64,000 nucleotides of DNA. Origin: JBBTDV01 sp038042605. GTDB lineage: Bacteria; Bdellovibrionota; UBA1018. The stretch spans positions 18,692 through 82,691 of the forward strand of contig CAYHPW010000006.1 of NCBI GenBank assembly GCA_964358645.1, read 5' to 3'. This document shows positions 1 through 9,122 of this stretch, piece after piece. Position 1 is the first letter of the stretch; each line of letters begins with the position of its first letter. The notes under the pieces are model-generated. The model saw nothing but the letters and a program-made list of their open reading frames with translations. It was not told the DNA's origin and made no database searches. The position numbers and the translations under genes were made by a program.

Positions 1-1
1 G

Positions 2-583
2 GAGCACACTATTAAAATTATGCAATGTCTCGTTGAGCAAAATCAGGCCAGATCACCGGCTCTTTCATGGGCCACATTGCTTCATGATGTCGGTAAACCC
101 GCCGCTTATTTGCGGAGTAATAAGCAAAACTTCAACGGCCATGAGGCGGATGGGGCTAAGATCGCACATGATATAGTTGTTAGGTTGAGAATGCCTGGCG
201 CTGAGTGCGAGAAGATAGTTGCGATGATTTCCGACCACCTAAAATTTAAAGACGCATTCCAGATGCGTGAATCAACTCTGCAACGGTTTATAAGGCAGCC
301 ATATTTTGAAGATCTTCTTGCACTTCATAAAGCAGATGCTTTGTCGTCCGATGGCAATCTGGCGCATTTTGAATTTTGTAAGTCGATGTTTGATCAGTTA
401 AAGAAATTGCCGCATATTCAGCCACCAAAGCATATTAGTGGCGATGACCTGATCCAGCTTGGTTTTACCCCGGGGCCTCAGTTTGCAAAGATATTAAGAG
501 AAATTGAGGATCTGGCGTTGGAGGGACAAATCACGTCAAAGGAACAAGCTTTGGAATATGTAATGAAGATGTTCGTAAAATAG
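2..583 (+). CDS. cca: CCA tRNA nucleotidyltransferase, C-terminal part (cut by window edge)
   Basis: The reading frame is open to the left edge, so only the C-terminal ~190 residues are present; the first in-frame ATG at 20 is internal. An HD phosphohydrolase motif (LLHDVGKP) lies near the start, followed by GHEADGA and SDHLKF, the order seen in the HD/RNA-binding half of CCA-adding enzymes and bacterial poly(A) polymerases. These enzymes build or repair the 3' CCA end of tRNA in the cytoplasm. The nucleotidyltransferase half must lie upstream, so a separate HD hydrolase cannot be fully excluded. The next gene begins 10 bp downstream, which suggests an operon. Confidence 0.75.
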   Translation, partial: EHTIKIMQCLVEQNQARSPALSWATLLHDVGKPAAYLRSNKQNFNGHEADGAKIAHDIVVRLRMPGAECEKIVAMISDHLKFKDAFQMRESTLQRFIRQPYFEDLLALHKADALSSDGNLAHFEFCKSMFDQLKKLPHIQPPKHISGDDLIQLGFTPGPQFAKILREIEDLALEGQITSKEQALEYVMKMFVK

Positions 584-593
584 GGCATATCTC

Positions 594-2129
594 GTGTTAC
601 CTTTAAATTGGCTTGAGATAGCATTGATATCTAAATGGCTAGAAAGCAGTATTAAAGAAACCTGTGTCGAAAAGGTTTTTGTTCCGGAGAGGCGATTCTT
701 TCCTGATGGATATTTGAAGGATGAGTGGGCGATCAGGTTTTCTGGCCGTCACCGCGAAGAGTCACGTACTTTTATTTTTAGTGTGAGATCTGGTCATCCC
801 TATATCGCCATTGCGTCTTTTTCACTTAGACCAGCTCAGCACGCTCTTAGATCCAGTTTTGGCCTTATAATTAAGAAATACCTCGACCATGCAAAATTGC
901 TAAGCATAAAACCTGTCACAAGGGAACGCATGACAATCATGTGGTTTTCATCACCTGCTCTTAAAAATGACGAGTTACTTGGCCTTGTTATATCGCTTAA
1001 GCCATCAAGTCCCGAAGCGGTGTTGATTACTGCTGAAAATCACGAAAAAGAAGCCGGTAAATGGCCTATTATTTGTTCCAGCAAAGCTATGCAAAAAGGC
1101 CCAAAGATTTTTAATTTACCAGATGGCTCAAGAGCGCCAGTGCAGCCGGCTATACGAAGCGAGCTTGGCAAGGATCCAAACATTTTATTTGCACAGTTTG
1201 AAAAATCACTTCAGGAGGAAGCTTTTCTCTTGCGGCTATCGTTTATCGAGAAAGAAGTGAACCTAAAGGAAAAGAAAATTATTTCTGGCTTTGCTCAGGC
1301 AAAAGCTGCTGTGGAAAGGACTAAGGCCGAACCTGATTGGGAATATTATGGAGATTTATTTAAGGGGTCGCTTCATAAGCTTGCCCATATAACTATGAAT
1401 GAAAATGATAAAACAATTTGGGTTCGAAATCTTACAGACTTTAAAACTGATCAGGAAATTGAAATCCAATGTAATCCTCGGCTTTTACCAAAAGAACAGA
1501 TGGAAGCATTCTATCATCAAGCCAAGAGAAAAAAGCGCAGACTTGAAGAAGCACTTAGCCGCGTATCAATGTTCGGGTCTGATCGCGATGAGATAGCGAA
1601 GCACAAATCGGAGCTTGCTTCAATCAATTCACTTTTTAAGGATTCTAATATTATTGATTGGGACAGATTGGAAAAACTTCAGGACTTCTTTGTTAAATCA
1701 ACGCATGACAAAAATCAGCAAAAATTATCCCATAGGGGATCGATAGGGAAAATATTTAGATCAGTTGATGGGTTCACAATCATAGTTGGACGCAATAAAA
1801 ATGAAAACATGGAGCTTACATTTAAATACGCCAAGGGCAATGATATGTGGTTGCACATACGTGGCCGCCCTGGCGCTCATGTGGTAATCATGCTTGATGG
1901 GAAGCGCTCAGCTTCGCTCCAGACGCTTCTTGATGCTGCTCAACTTGCTATCAGATACAGTGGTGGTGAAAAGCTAGGTAAGGTAGAGGTGGATTATACA
2001 TTTATAAAATTTGTCAGGCGGATCAAGACTTTAAAAGAAGTCACGTATACGCAAAACAAAACTCTCCTGGTTGAATCTGACGTTGTTAGATTGAAAAGAC
2101 TTTTAGAAACATCGGAAAGCAATGAATAA
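594..2129 (+). CDS. rqcH: NFACT/RqcH-like ribosome quality control protein
   Basis: The 511-residue protein has a divergent N-terminal NFACT-N region (about 1-180), a Lys/Glu-rich coiled-coil middle (about 200-380), and a C-terminal NFACT-R (DUF814) domain from about 390 with the signature VGRNKNEN followed by MWLHIRGRPGAH. RqcH proteins bind tRNA-Ala on obstructed 50S subunits and add C-terminal alanine tails. The start is GTG at 594 with no strong ribosome binding site. The stop overlaps the next start by 8 bp, so the two genes are probably translationally coupled. The family call is secure. The exact role is inferred, because the N-domain is poorly conserved. Confidence 0.8.
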   Translation: MLPLNWLEIALISKWLESSIKETCVEKVFVPERRFFPDGYLKDEWAIRFSGRHREESRTFIFSVRSGHPYIAIASFSLRPAQHALRSSFGLIIKKYLDHAKLLSIKPVTRERMTIMWFSSPALKNDELLGLVISLKPSSPEAVLITAENHEKEAGKWPIICSSKAMQKGPKIFNLPDGSRAPVQPAIRSELGKDPNILFAQFEKSLQEEAFLLRLSFIEKEVNLKEKKIISGFAQAKAAVERTKAEPDWEYYGDLFKGSLHKLAHITMNENDKTIWVRNLTDFKTDQEIEIQCNPRLLPKEQMEAFYHQAKRKKRRLEEALSRVSMFGSDRDEIAKHKSELASINSLFKDSNIIDWDRLEKLQDFFVKSTHDKNQQKLSHRGSIGKIFRSVDGFTIIVGRNKNENMELTFKYAKGNDMWLHIRGRPGAHVVIMLDGKRSASLQTLLDAAQLAIRYSGGEKLGKVEVDYTFIKFVRRIKTLKEVTYTQNKTLLVESDVVRLKRLLETSESNE

Positions 2130-2430
2130 GCACTGGCTTAAGCAAGTTGATAACGGCATAGTATTGCGAATAATCGTGCAGACCAAGGCTTCTAAAACAA
2201 AGGTAGTTGGCCTATATGGCGATCCACCTAGACTGAAAATAAAGGTAGCGGCGCCTCCTTTTGAAGGGCGTGCTAATGAAGTGCTGATCAAGTTTCTTTC
2301 GAAACTGTTAAATATGCCAGCAAGCCGGCTAGCATTTTTGCACGGCTTAAACTCTAGAATAAAAGATGTACTTTGTGTTGGTGCTTCAGAGGATGAGATA
2401 GCTAGCGTGGTGGTTAAAAGTTTTTCATAA
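2122..2430 (+). CDS. DUF167/YggU family protein
   Basis: This 102-residue protein has the DUF167 pattern: VQTKASKTKVVG near residue 18, then LKIKVAAPPFEGRANEVLIKFLSKLL. The family is small, widespread and of unknown function. It overlaps the RqcH gene by 8 bp and lies 48 bp before the RlmI-like gene, so it sits in a translation-related gene string. Length is normal for the family (about 95-105 residues). Confidence 0.85.
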   Translation: MNKHWLKQVDNGIVLRIIVQTKASKTKVVGLYGDPPRLKIKVAAPPFEGRANEVLIKFLSKLLNMPASRLAFLHGLNSRIKDVLCVGASEDEIASVVVKSFS

Positions 2431-2478
2431 CCACTTACATAAATGCAAGCATCCACAAAAATGTGCTATTAAACACTA

Positions 2479-3837
2479 ATGTCTGAAGGAAACAAGGTTA
2501 TCTGGCGGCTGCGAGCCAGAGCTGATAAGCGTTTTAAGGCGGGGCATCCGTGGGTCTATTCAAATGAACTGGCCTCTAGCCCCAAAGGGATTACCCCAGG
2601 GGAACCAGTAGAACTCAGGGATGCACATGGTAATTTTATGGCCTTTGGCTATGGGAACCCGCATTCCTTGATCACATTTCGAGAACTAACGCGAAATCAG
2701 GTTGAAAGTAATGCTGGTTCCATAGAAGCGGTATCAAAAGCTCTTGTCCGGGCTGGTGGATTACGGGCCAGGTTAGGGCTTATGCCTTTCAGTCATCGCC
2801 TATGTTTCGGTGAGGCCGATAATCTTCCTGGCCTAATCATAGATAGATATCGACTGGAGCATTCACAGGTTTTTGTCGTGCAAGCCCATACTGCGGGATC
2901 AAATAGGTGGATGCCTGATATTGAGAAGATTCTTTGCAATTATGTTGATGCGGCTTCGTCATTATATGGCGACGAGCTCAGGTGGAATGAAACTGCAGTG
3001 ATGACACGTAATGATTTGTCAGTGCGCAAGCTGGAAGGGTTAGAAGAGGAAAAGCCTATCTTATTAAAAGCAACTGACGGTATTGATATGGAAGGGCTGG
3101 AGCATATTAAGATACGCATCAAGCCATCATGTCATGAAATGTATAGTGGCGGTCAGAGCGAGATTTGGCTCTTTACAAATCTTGCTTCCGGACAAAAAAC
3201 AGGATTCTTTCTTGATCAGGCCGCAAATATTGAAATGGTCATGAACAAATTAATATGCTCATCATGGCAAGCCGAGCACAAATCGCATACTATAAAAATA
3301 TTAGATTTATGCTGTTACACAGGCCAGTGGGGAGCTAGGGTCGGCGGGATGTGTCGGCGCTTTGGACTATCCACTGAAATTTTAGCTGTTGATGCATCAT
3401 CTATGGCTTTGAATATCGCATATAAGAACGTCATAGCTTTTGGGGCTAACTGTTCTGTACAGCGTGGTGATGTGCTTAAGGACCTGTATTCGTTACCTGA
3501 TAGAGCATTTGATATAGTTATTTCTGACCCTCCAGCTTTTATAAAAAGTGGCAAAGATATACATGTCGGCAAGCATGCATATCTGCAGCTTAATACACAG
3601 GTGATGAGAGTAGTTAAGGCGGGGGGTATGGTTATAAGCAGCTCATGTTCATCGCTGTTTAGTGAGGAAGATTTTTTATCAGTTTTGGGGAAGGCAGCGT
3701 ACAGGAACCAAAGAGTTGTGCAATGGATCGGACGTGGCGCTCAAGCCCCTGATCATCCAATATTGGCTGGATTTCAAGAAGGTCGCTACCTTAAATGTTG
3801 GGTAGGGTTCGCAAAATGCAATAATTATGATTGCTAA
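2479..3837 (+). CDS. rlmI: RlmI-like 23S rRNA (cytosine-5) methyltransferase
   Basis: A PUA-type RNA-binding domain occupies about residues 5-75 (RADKRFKAGHPWVYSNEL). A class I SAM-dependent methyltransferase fold follows, with LDLCCYTGQWG near 273, SDPPAFIKSGKD near 348 and a conserved SSSCSS stretch near 387. The architecture is that of RlmI/YccW, which makes m5C1962 in 23S rRNA. At 452 residues it is about 50 longer than E. coli RlmI, because of extra sequence between the PUA and catalytic domains. The target base is inferred from family membership. Confidence 0.82.
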   Translation: MSEGNKVIWRLRARADKRFKAGHPWVYSNELASSPKGITPGEPVELRDAHGNFMAFGYGNPHSLITFRELTRNQVESNAGSIEAVSKALVRAGGLRARLGLMPFSHRLCFGEADNLPGLIIDRYRLEHSQVFVVQAHTAGSNRWMPDIEKILCNYVDAASSLYGDELRWNETAVMTRNDLSVRKLEGLEEEKPILLKATDGIDMEGLEHIKIRIKPSCHEMYSGGQSEIWLFTNLASGQKTGFFLDQAANIEMVMNKLICSSWQAEHKSHTIKILDLCCYTGQWGARVGGMCRRFGLSTEILAVDASSMALNIAYKNVIAFGANCSVQRGDVLKDLYSLPDRAFDIVISDPPAFIKSGKDIHVGKHAYLQLNTQVMRVVKAGGMVISSSCSSLFSEEDFLSVLGKAAYRNQRVVQWIGRGAQAPDHPILAGFQEGRYLKCWVGFAKCNNYDC

Positions 3838-3945
3838 TAGTGCATAGTTAACAAGAACTGTAGCCATAAAGGTAATCTTTCCTGAAATTAAGCAGGCATA
3901 TCTATTGCTTTCAATCCTGCGGCTTTCATTTCTTAACGGGTTCGC

Positions 3946-3951
3946 AGGAGG
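3946..3951 (+). promoter_or_regulatory. Ribosome binding site of the 3962 gene
   Basis: AGGAGG lies 10 bases before the ATG at 3962. It decides the start over an in-frame upstream codon at 3905, and it puts the signal peptide at the N-terminus. Confidence 0.7.
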
Positions 3952-3961
3952 AACAGCAAAA

Positions 3962-4384
3962 ATGAAAAATATCACGAATTTGATTTTTGGGGCGGTGTCG
4001 ATGAGCATGATGTTTTGTGGCTTAATGGCATCGGATGCCAAAGCACTGGTTTATGAAGATGGGACTGTCATCGGCAAGGTCACTTTCGAGAAAAGGACAA
4101 CGATTGTACCTTTGTCTATTTGTGAGCAGGGGCAGATATGCCCCAAGCCACAGATTTATTGGAGTGTCATGGTTCATTCAAATGGCGTTCGTTATGAGAT
4201 TGACGAGGTTTTTGGGCTGGGGAACTTTAAAGCGCCAGAATATGTTGAGCTTACGGGAGTTGTGATAAAGCCTGGTTGTCAAGTGGCTCTGGTCGGTCGT
4301 GTCGAGCCTATCACTAAGGACTATGTCATAGTGTCAGATATAAAGCAGGCAATGGTTCTTAACGAAGGGTGCGAGGTCAAATAA
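3962..4384 (+). CDS. Exported small protein of unknown function
   Basis: From the ATG at 3962 the product is 140 residues, beginning with a signal peptide (MKNITNLIFG, hydrophobic core, cleavage probably after SDAKA). The mature part is beta-rich with two closely spaced cysteines (CEQGQICPK) and a pair near the C-terminus (KPGCQVAL, NEGCEVK), suggesting two disulfides in the periplasm. I do not recognise a family. Its 3' end overlaps the convergent elbB gene by 8 bp. Confidence 0.65.
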   Translation: MKNITNLIFGAVSMSMMFCGLMASDAKALVYEDGTVIGKVTFEKRTTIVPLSICEQGQICPKPQIYWSVMVHSNGVRYEIDEVFGLGNFKAPEYVELTGVVIKPGCQVALVGRVEPITKDYVIVSDIKQAMVLNEGCEVK

Positions 4385-5036
4385 TATATCCCACAAGCTT
4401 GCGGATGCCTTCAAAAATCTCGTTCAAGGGGGCCCCATCGTACATATAAGCTGGTGTAGAAGCTATGTTGTTCTTTCTGTCGAAATGAGCTTCGTTGACT
4501 TTGCAGACAATATGTTTGTGACCAAGCTTTTCAATTTCAGCTGAGGCTTCACTTTTGGCGCCGACGGTCAGTTCGAATGATTTCCCTTTGAAAGCTAAGG
4601 CCAGTATGGCCGGGGCTATGCATATAGCGCCCAAGGGTTTGCCTTGTTTATGCATGGTGATCAAAATATCAGCCAAATCTTTACGTACACTGCCTCCGGA
4701 GCCTTTATAGGCAAAGGTACAGAGATTTTTTGCGGCACCGAACCCGCCTGGAATTATTAAGCCATCATATTCTGATGGCTTCATTTGTGACAGTGGAAGG
4801 ACGTTCCCTCTAGCTATTCTTGCCGACTCCACCAGCATGTTCCGTCTCTCAGCAGCAACCGGTTGTCCTATTAAACAATTTACGACATCAGCTTGCATAT
4901 CGTCGGCTGCAAAGCATTGAATGCTAGAAATTTTTCCTGAATATTGACTTAGTGCCCATAGAACGCCTACGGATTCATGAATTTCACTCCCATCCTTGTA
5001 TCCGCAGCCACATAAAATGACTCCTATTTTTTTCAT
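4377..5036 (-). CDS. elbB: ElbB-like DJ-1/PfpI family glyoxalase/deglycase
   Basis: The start at 5036 is chosen because GGAGGAAA lies just upstream; an in-frame start at 5069 would add 11 poorly coded residues. The protein begins MKKIGVILCGCGYKDGSEI and carries IIPGGFGAAKNL and the nucleophile-elbow region GAICIAPAIL (Cys near residue 139), all typical of ElbB (sigma cross-reacting protein 27A). Characterised ElbB has glyoxalase III-type activity; a role in isoprenoid synthesis was proposed early and is not firm. Length (219) matches the family. Confidence 0.88.
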   Translation of the reverse strand: MKKIGVILCGCGYKDGSEIHESVGVLWALSQYSGKISSIQCFAADDMQADVVNCLIGQPVAAERRNMLVESARIARGNVLPLSQMKPSEYDGLIIPGGFGAAKNLCTFAYKGSGGSVRKDLADILITMHKQGKPLGAICIAPAILALAFKGKSFELTVGAKSEASAEIEKLGHKHIVCKVNEAHFDRKNNIASTPAYMYDGAPLNEIFEGIRKLVGYII

Positions 5037-5089
5037 GTAATTTTCCTCCAACGTAGAGTCTTTTATCACTTTCTGATATTCCTCTCTAT

Positions 5090-5584
5090 ATGGAAAATCA
5101 TGGGATAAACCGTATTCCTGGAGTTAATACTGTACTGGTGGTTTTATCGGCCACGGGATTAGTATATGACATTGAGGCATTAAGGCATGTAATACTTCTT
5201 GCCTATCCAGGAACGGTGGTTTTTTTTAAATCTACAAATGGTAAACCAATAGGCGTTTTGCCTGTTGGCAAGATTGACTTGTTAATAGACTTTACAGGAC
5301 CTGGACAAAGGCAGTGCTCTCGTTTAGTTCGGAAATTTAGAAGGACTGCCAAGATGGCGGTGGGACGTAGTGTTGGAAGGGTCAGAGCCAAGAGATATGA
5401 CAGGGTTTTTAATGAAATATCCATGGCCTTTAATTTCCCGGATATGCTGTTGCGAGAAAGCATGGTGCAGCGTGAAGTGCTGGCTCTTGCGGGGATCCCA
5501 TTGGTGCCATGTGGTGATACGCCCATGGATAGGTCAAAGAGCATAGCCCGTGAATTACCACCGTTATGCGGGCTTTCGGGTTAG
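5090..5584 (+). CDS. Hypothetical protein, weakly glycosyltransferase-9-like
   Basis: The 164-residue protein is divergent from elbB (53 bp between starts). No signal peptide or transmembrane segment is evident. A stretch KIDLLIDFTGPGQRQCSRLVRKF followed by a basic region vaguely recalls the N-terminal domain of heptosyltransferase-like (GT9) proteins, but the second GT9 domain is missing. The resemblance is speculative and I do not assign a function. The gene is convergent with the Rsm22-like gene, overlapping it by 4 bp. Confidence 0.5.
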   Translation: MENHGINRIPGVNTVLVVLSATGLVYDIEALRHVILLAYPGTVVFFKSTNGKPIGVLPVGKIDLLIDFTGPGQRQCSRLVRKFRRTAKMAVGRSVGRVRAKRYDRVFNEISMAFNFPDMLLRESMVQREVLALAGIPLVPCGDTPMDRSKSIARELPPLCGLSG

Positions 5585-6822
5585 TTTGGAGCGACTTTTT
5601 TAATACCGCGATTCGGTGAAGTTGTAATGATATCACCCCGCTGTAGTGAAAGTATTGAAGTACTGGGTTTGTGGAGCAGTTTTTTTTTGCCGAATTTGCT
5701 ACAGACATAAAATTCCATTCCTCGGCTGGTTTTATGGACTGGGCTGACAAGTCTTTCCACCGGTACGTTATTATGGTTGGGGAAGGCATTTGGAATTAGT
5801 TCTTCAATGCTGGCATTGCTTTTCACCATTACGAGATAACTGAAAGCTAGTGATTTTCGATCTAGGCCGGCCATGCGGTCAATCAATTTGAAATATGGAG
5901 GTCTCATCCAAGAAACCTCTTCATGGCACCAGTCATCCGTTGAGGCTAGTGCGCCGCAGTTTTGATGACCCAGGCAAGGCAGGATTATCTTTAGCCAGTT
6001 GATACCTCTATGTTTTGCGAGAGAAAGCAAGGCGCTTCGCAGCTCCAGGAGTGCTCTTGACTGGTGGCGTAAGGCCGGCTCGACGATAATGAATACGGAT
6101 TCATGTTCAAAATTTTTCTCGAATGTTTTTAAAATGGATTTAGCAATGTCATGCTGTGAGGTTTTCATCTCATTCAGGAAATAGCTCATGACTAACAGGT
6201 TAAAACCCTTGGCTGATGGCGGTAAAAAACCCTCTTTTATATCGATTTGCCGATGAAAACTGCGGATAGGTATTTTTTTGCATCCCAAAACTGAAAAATA
6301 ATATCTGGCCCATGCTTCTCCTATTTTAAGCATAGGTTTGTCTCTATCTATAAGAGCCCACGTCCCATTTGGCGGCATGTTGATCCCCGAAAAACATTCT
6401 CCGGCCATTACACCACAAGCTCCCGAGGCGGGTCCGGCGCCAATTTCTATTCCATTTAGCGTGTTCCTGCCTTTCCATGTAAAACCAAGCCGGGATAGCT
6501 CGCTCCATACACTTGCAATCCTGAACAAGTTGGAAGGCATGAAATAAAGAAAATATGCGAGCCTTAGATTAGCAGGATTGGAACAGGAGGCCCAGTAAGG
6601 GGACAGGTCTGCGGTTTGTATGTCTTCTTTACGGTTAAAAAGGGATGATAAATGTTTTACATGTGGAACAATTGAACGAGAGAGAAATCTGGTTGAAGTA
6701 ATATCTTCTAATTTATTAATCAAGCCTTGCTGCTTGGTAAATTCAGCAATGAAGTTTTGAAAAGAGTCCGCGAAGGCATTCGTGATTTTATCTGAGACCA
6801 GCATTTGGTTATAAAAAATCAA
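5581..6822 (-). CDS. Rsm22-like small-subunit ribosomal methyltransferase family protein
   Basis: A Rossmann-type SAM-binding motif appears near residue 125 (GIEIGAGPASGACG). A cysteine-rich segment follows (PCLGHQNCGALA, then DDWCHEEVSW, about 283-305), and then the conserved RKSLAFSYLVM. This combination identifies the Rsm22 family, whose mitochondrial members assist small-subunit assembly and carry an Fe-S or Zn cluster. The start is uncertain: TTG at 6822 or ATG at 6804, neither with a good ribosome binding site. The gene stands alone, divergent from the next by 37 bp. Confidence 0.75.
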   Translation of the reverse strand: MIFYNQMLVSDKITNAFADSFQNFIAEFTKQQGLINKLEDITSTRFLSRSIVPHVKHLSSLFNRKEDIQTADLSPYWASCSNPANLRLAYFLYFMPSNLFRIASVWSELSRLGFTWKGRNTLNGIEIGAGPASGACGVMAGECFSGINMPPNGTWALIDRDKPMLKIGEAWARYYFSVLGCKKIPIRSFHRQIDIKEGFLPPSAKGFNLLVMSYFLNEMKTSQHDIAKSILKTFEKNFEHESVFIIVEPALRHQSRALLELRSALLSLAKHRGINWLKIILPCLGHQNCGALASTDDWCHEEVSWMRPPYFKLIDRMAGLDRKSLAFSYLVMVKSNASIEELIPNAFPNHNNVPVERLVSPVHKTSRGMEFYVCSKFGKKKLLHKPSTSILSLQRGDIITTSPNRGIKKVAPN

Positions 6823-6859
6823 ACTGGGTGGTCTTTGTCCAGTGGGTACGTTACGCTAA

Positions 6860-8833
6860 TTGGGCATGGTACCAATTGGAAAAAGTCGCAATGCTTTGGT
6901 GCTTGGTCCGCTCGAAGCGGGTCTATCAATAGCCGAGCGTTTGGAAATGATTGGACTTAGCGCAGATATTCAGCCCAATTGTGGCGGCTATAGCGCCCGT
7001 TCACCTAACGGTGATACCGGTAGTTTTTCAACTTTAAAGTCTTTGCTGTCTGAATTTGTCCGTTCGGTTAAGCATAACAACCATGGTCATGCGCCATATC
7101 TTCACCCGGGGGTAAGTCACTGGGCCGAACGGCCTGAACTTGTTACGCTTGGGCAAGAGCTTGGGTTAAGCGTGGTATGCCCCTCTACAAGGGTGTTAAG
7201 CTTGTTTGGCAATAAGCTTAATCTTTTAGGTGAAGCGGAAAAAAGAAAAATTCCTACACTGACCATAAGCCTTGATCCATTTTCCAGTATAAGTGAATTA
7301 CGGCGTTTTGTGGCAAAAGAACTAAAGAAATTTCCATTTGTCATAAGATCCGCTCATGGAAATGGTAGCTTTGGCATTAGGACTGTTTATGATGAAGATG
7401 ATTTGGAGCGGTTCCTGCCATTATGGATAGAACAACTTCGTATCCATGACGGTGAAGTTATCCTCTTCGCCGAGAGATATTTAGATGGCGCGCGGCATAT
7501 TACGGTACCGTTTATCCGTTTCATGCGTGGAGATGCGAAAATCTTTCCAACTGTTGATTCCTCTCTTCAACACCGACACCGCAAGTTGATAGAAAGTTGT
7601 CCAGCCCAAACAGCGCTTATTTACCCAGTCGAACAAAAACTCAAGGATTGGACCATAATACTTGCTGAGCAGTGCCGTTTTATAGGGGCCGGTGCTTTTG
7701 AGTTTCTCGTTGATGGAGTGAATGCTTATCTTGTTGATGGTGTCCCAAGGCTTACAACCAGTTTTGTTCTTTGGGAGAAAGTAGCTGGCATAAATGCGGT
7801 CGAGTGGCAGATTGCTGCAATTGAAGGCAGACCGCCTCCTTCGGATGAACACCATGATTTAGAAGAAAGAAAACTTCATGGCGTGGCAGCTAGGCTTTTT
7901 ACTGAGGATGCCATACTTCAGGTACCTCAGCCTGGCTTTGTGCATGAGGTTTCGGTACCTCAGGAACAAACGCATGATGATGGGGCTTGGTCTAAAGTAA
8001 TCGTGAGTCTTAAGGCTGGCACAATGATTTCCCCCGAAAGCAATGGACTTGTCGGCATTGTATACGGGTTTGCCAGCGAGACGGGGCGGGCTTTTTCGCT
8101 TTGTGAGGACTTAATAAAAAAGATATGGGTCTCAGGATCACTTCAGACGAATGAGCGTTTTTTAATGGAGATTTTAAACCATCCATGGGTGAGGCAAGGA
8201 TTTTTTCATTATAACTTTATCGATGGAGAATTTGTTCCATTGGTTTACCCGGATACTGAATTGGTTAGTATTGCTGTACGCCTTTGCTCTATGGCTTATT
8301 CATATGGCAGCTTGGAGGATCCGCCTAAATGCCATTGGATTATCGGAGGACGAAAATTAAAGCCGACCAATGTGGAAATTAAGTGGTCTGATGGCCCCGC
8401 GGAGATACCAGGCAAGGGAATAGCTGGCGTCATAGAAAAGCCGGGTGGCACGCTTAGGGTATGTGCCTTCCCTTTGACTTTATCGCCTTATAGTATGGAA
8501 TGGCAGGTCAGAATAGGTGTATGGGCGATGAGGCTTAAGATGTCAGCGATGTCTTCGGAAAAAAGCACAAATAAAAAGCATCGTTTGTTTATTCGTTCAC
8601 TGGTTTCCGGCAAGGTACACTCTATTTTTTTTAAAGAGAATGCGGTTGTGCGAGCCCATGATCCATTGCTGGTGGTTGAGTCGCTTGGAATTTTAGTACC
8701 ACATAGTTCTCCAAAAGATGTCCGTGTTTTAGAATGGATGGTAAGAGCGGAAGATTTGATTGATAGAGGCAAAGAAGCTGTGCGAGTTGAATTTATAAAT
8801 AATGAAAATGGAGATGCTAATAATGTCACCTAG
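6860..8833 (+). CDS. Biotin carboxylase-like ATP-grasp protein with degenerate biotinyl domain
   Basis: An N-terminal Rossmann-like region (LHPGVSHWAERPEL, the counterpart of HPGYGFLSEN in biotin carboxylases) is followed by an ATP-grasp core (FVIRSAHGNGSFGIRTV near 155-170; GAGAFEFLVDGVNAYLVDG near 275). The C-terminal ~75 residues resemble a biotinyl/lipoyl domain (SGKVHSIFFKENAVVRAHDPLLVVESLGI). Where active carboxylases have AMKM, this protein reads SLGI near residue 607, so the biotin-accepting lysine is absent. It probably is not a working acyl-CoA carboxylase; a regulatory or structural role is possible. It overlaps the next gene by 11 bp. Confidence 0.65.
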   Translation: MGMVPIGKSRNALVLGPLEAGLSIAERLEMIGLSADIQPNCGGYSARSPNGDTGSFSTLKSLLSEFVRSVKHNNHGHAPYLHPGVSHWAERPELVTLGQELGLSVVCPSTRVLSLFGNKLNLLGEAEKRKIPTLTISLDPFSSISELRRFVAKELKKFPFVIRSAHGNGSFGIRTVYDEDDLERFLPLWIEQLRIHDGEVILFAERYLDGARHITVPFIRFMRGDAKIFPTVDSSLQHRHRKLIESCPAQTALIYPVEQKLKDWTIILAEQCRFIGAGAFEFLVDGVNAYLVDGVPRLTTSFVLWEKVAGINAVEWQIAAIEGRPPPSDEHHDLEERKLHGVAARLFTEDAILQVPQPGFVHEVSVPQEQTHDDGAWSKVIVSLKAGTMISPESNGLVGIVYGFASETGRAFSLCEDLIKKIWVSGSLQTNERFLMEILNHPWVRQGFFHYNFIDGEFVPLVYPDTELVSIAVRLCSMAYSYGSLEDPPKCHWIIGGRKLKPTNVEIKWSDGPAEIPGKGIAGVIEKPGGTLRVCAFPLTLSPYSMEWQVRIGVWAMRLKMSAMSSEKSTNKKHRLFIRSLVSGKVHSIFFKENAVVRAHDPLLVVESLGILVPHSSPKDVRVLEWMVRAEDLIDRGKEAVRVEFINNENGDANNVT

Positions 8834-9122
8834 CTATTCACGCATTGTGCAAATACCGGCCAAAAATGCCATGGAACTGTATGAAGCTGTTTCCCGTGAT
8901 ATCGAAAATTTTATTAATAAGATATCGGTAGGTCACGTTGAAATATCAAAGGACCCCAGCAAGAAAGAAGTCCAGCTTAGTTCGTCGCTGTTTTCTGCGG
9001 TTTTGTCGTGTCAGGAAGCCCAAATCAACATTGATTGCAGACTCAGCTTGTTTGCCGCCCCCTTTAGGCGAAAAATTGATGAGGGGATAGATAAGTGGCT
9101 AAGAAGGACATTCAACATCTGA
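8823..9122 (+). CDS. Hypothetical protein between the carboxylase-like gene and murJ
   Basis: A 99-residue soluble protein starting at the ATG at 8823, preceded by GGAG nine bases upstream; an in-frame ATG at 8802 is less favoured. No recognised domain. It overlaps the upstream gene by 11 bp and murJ by 28 bp, so the three genes are almost certainly co-translated. It could be a small accessory of either neighbour. Confidence 0.6.
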   Translation: MSPSYSRIVQIPAKNAMELYEAVSRDIENFINKISVGHVEISKDPSKKEVQLSSSLFSAVLSCQEAQINIDCRLSLFAAPFRRKIDEGIDKWLRRTFNI

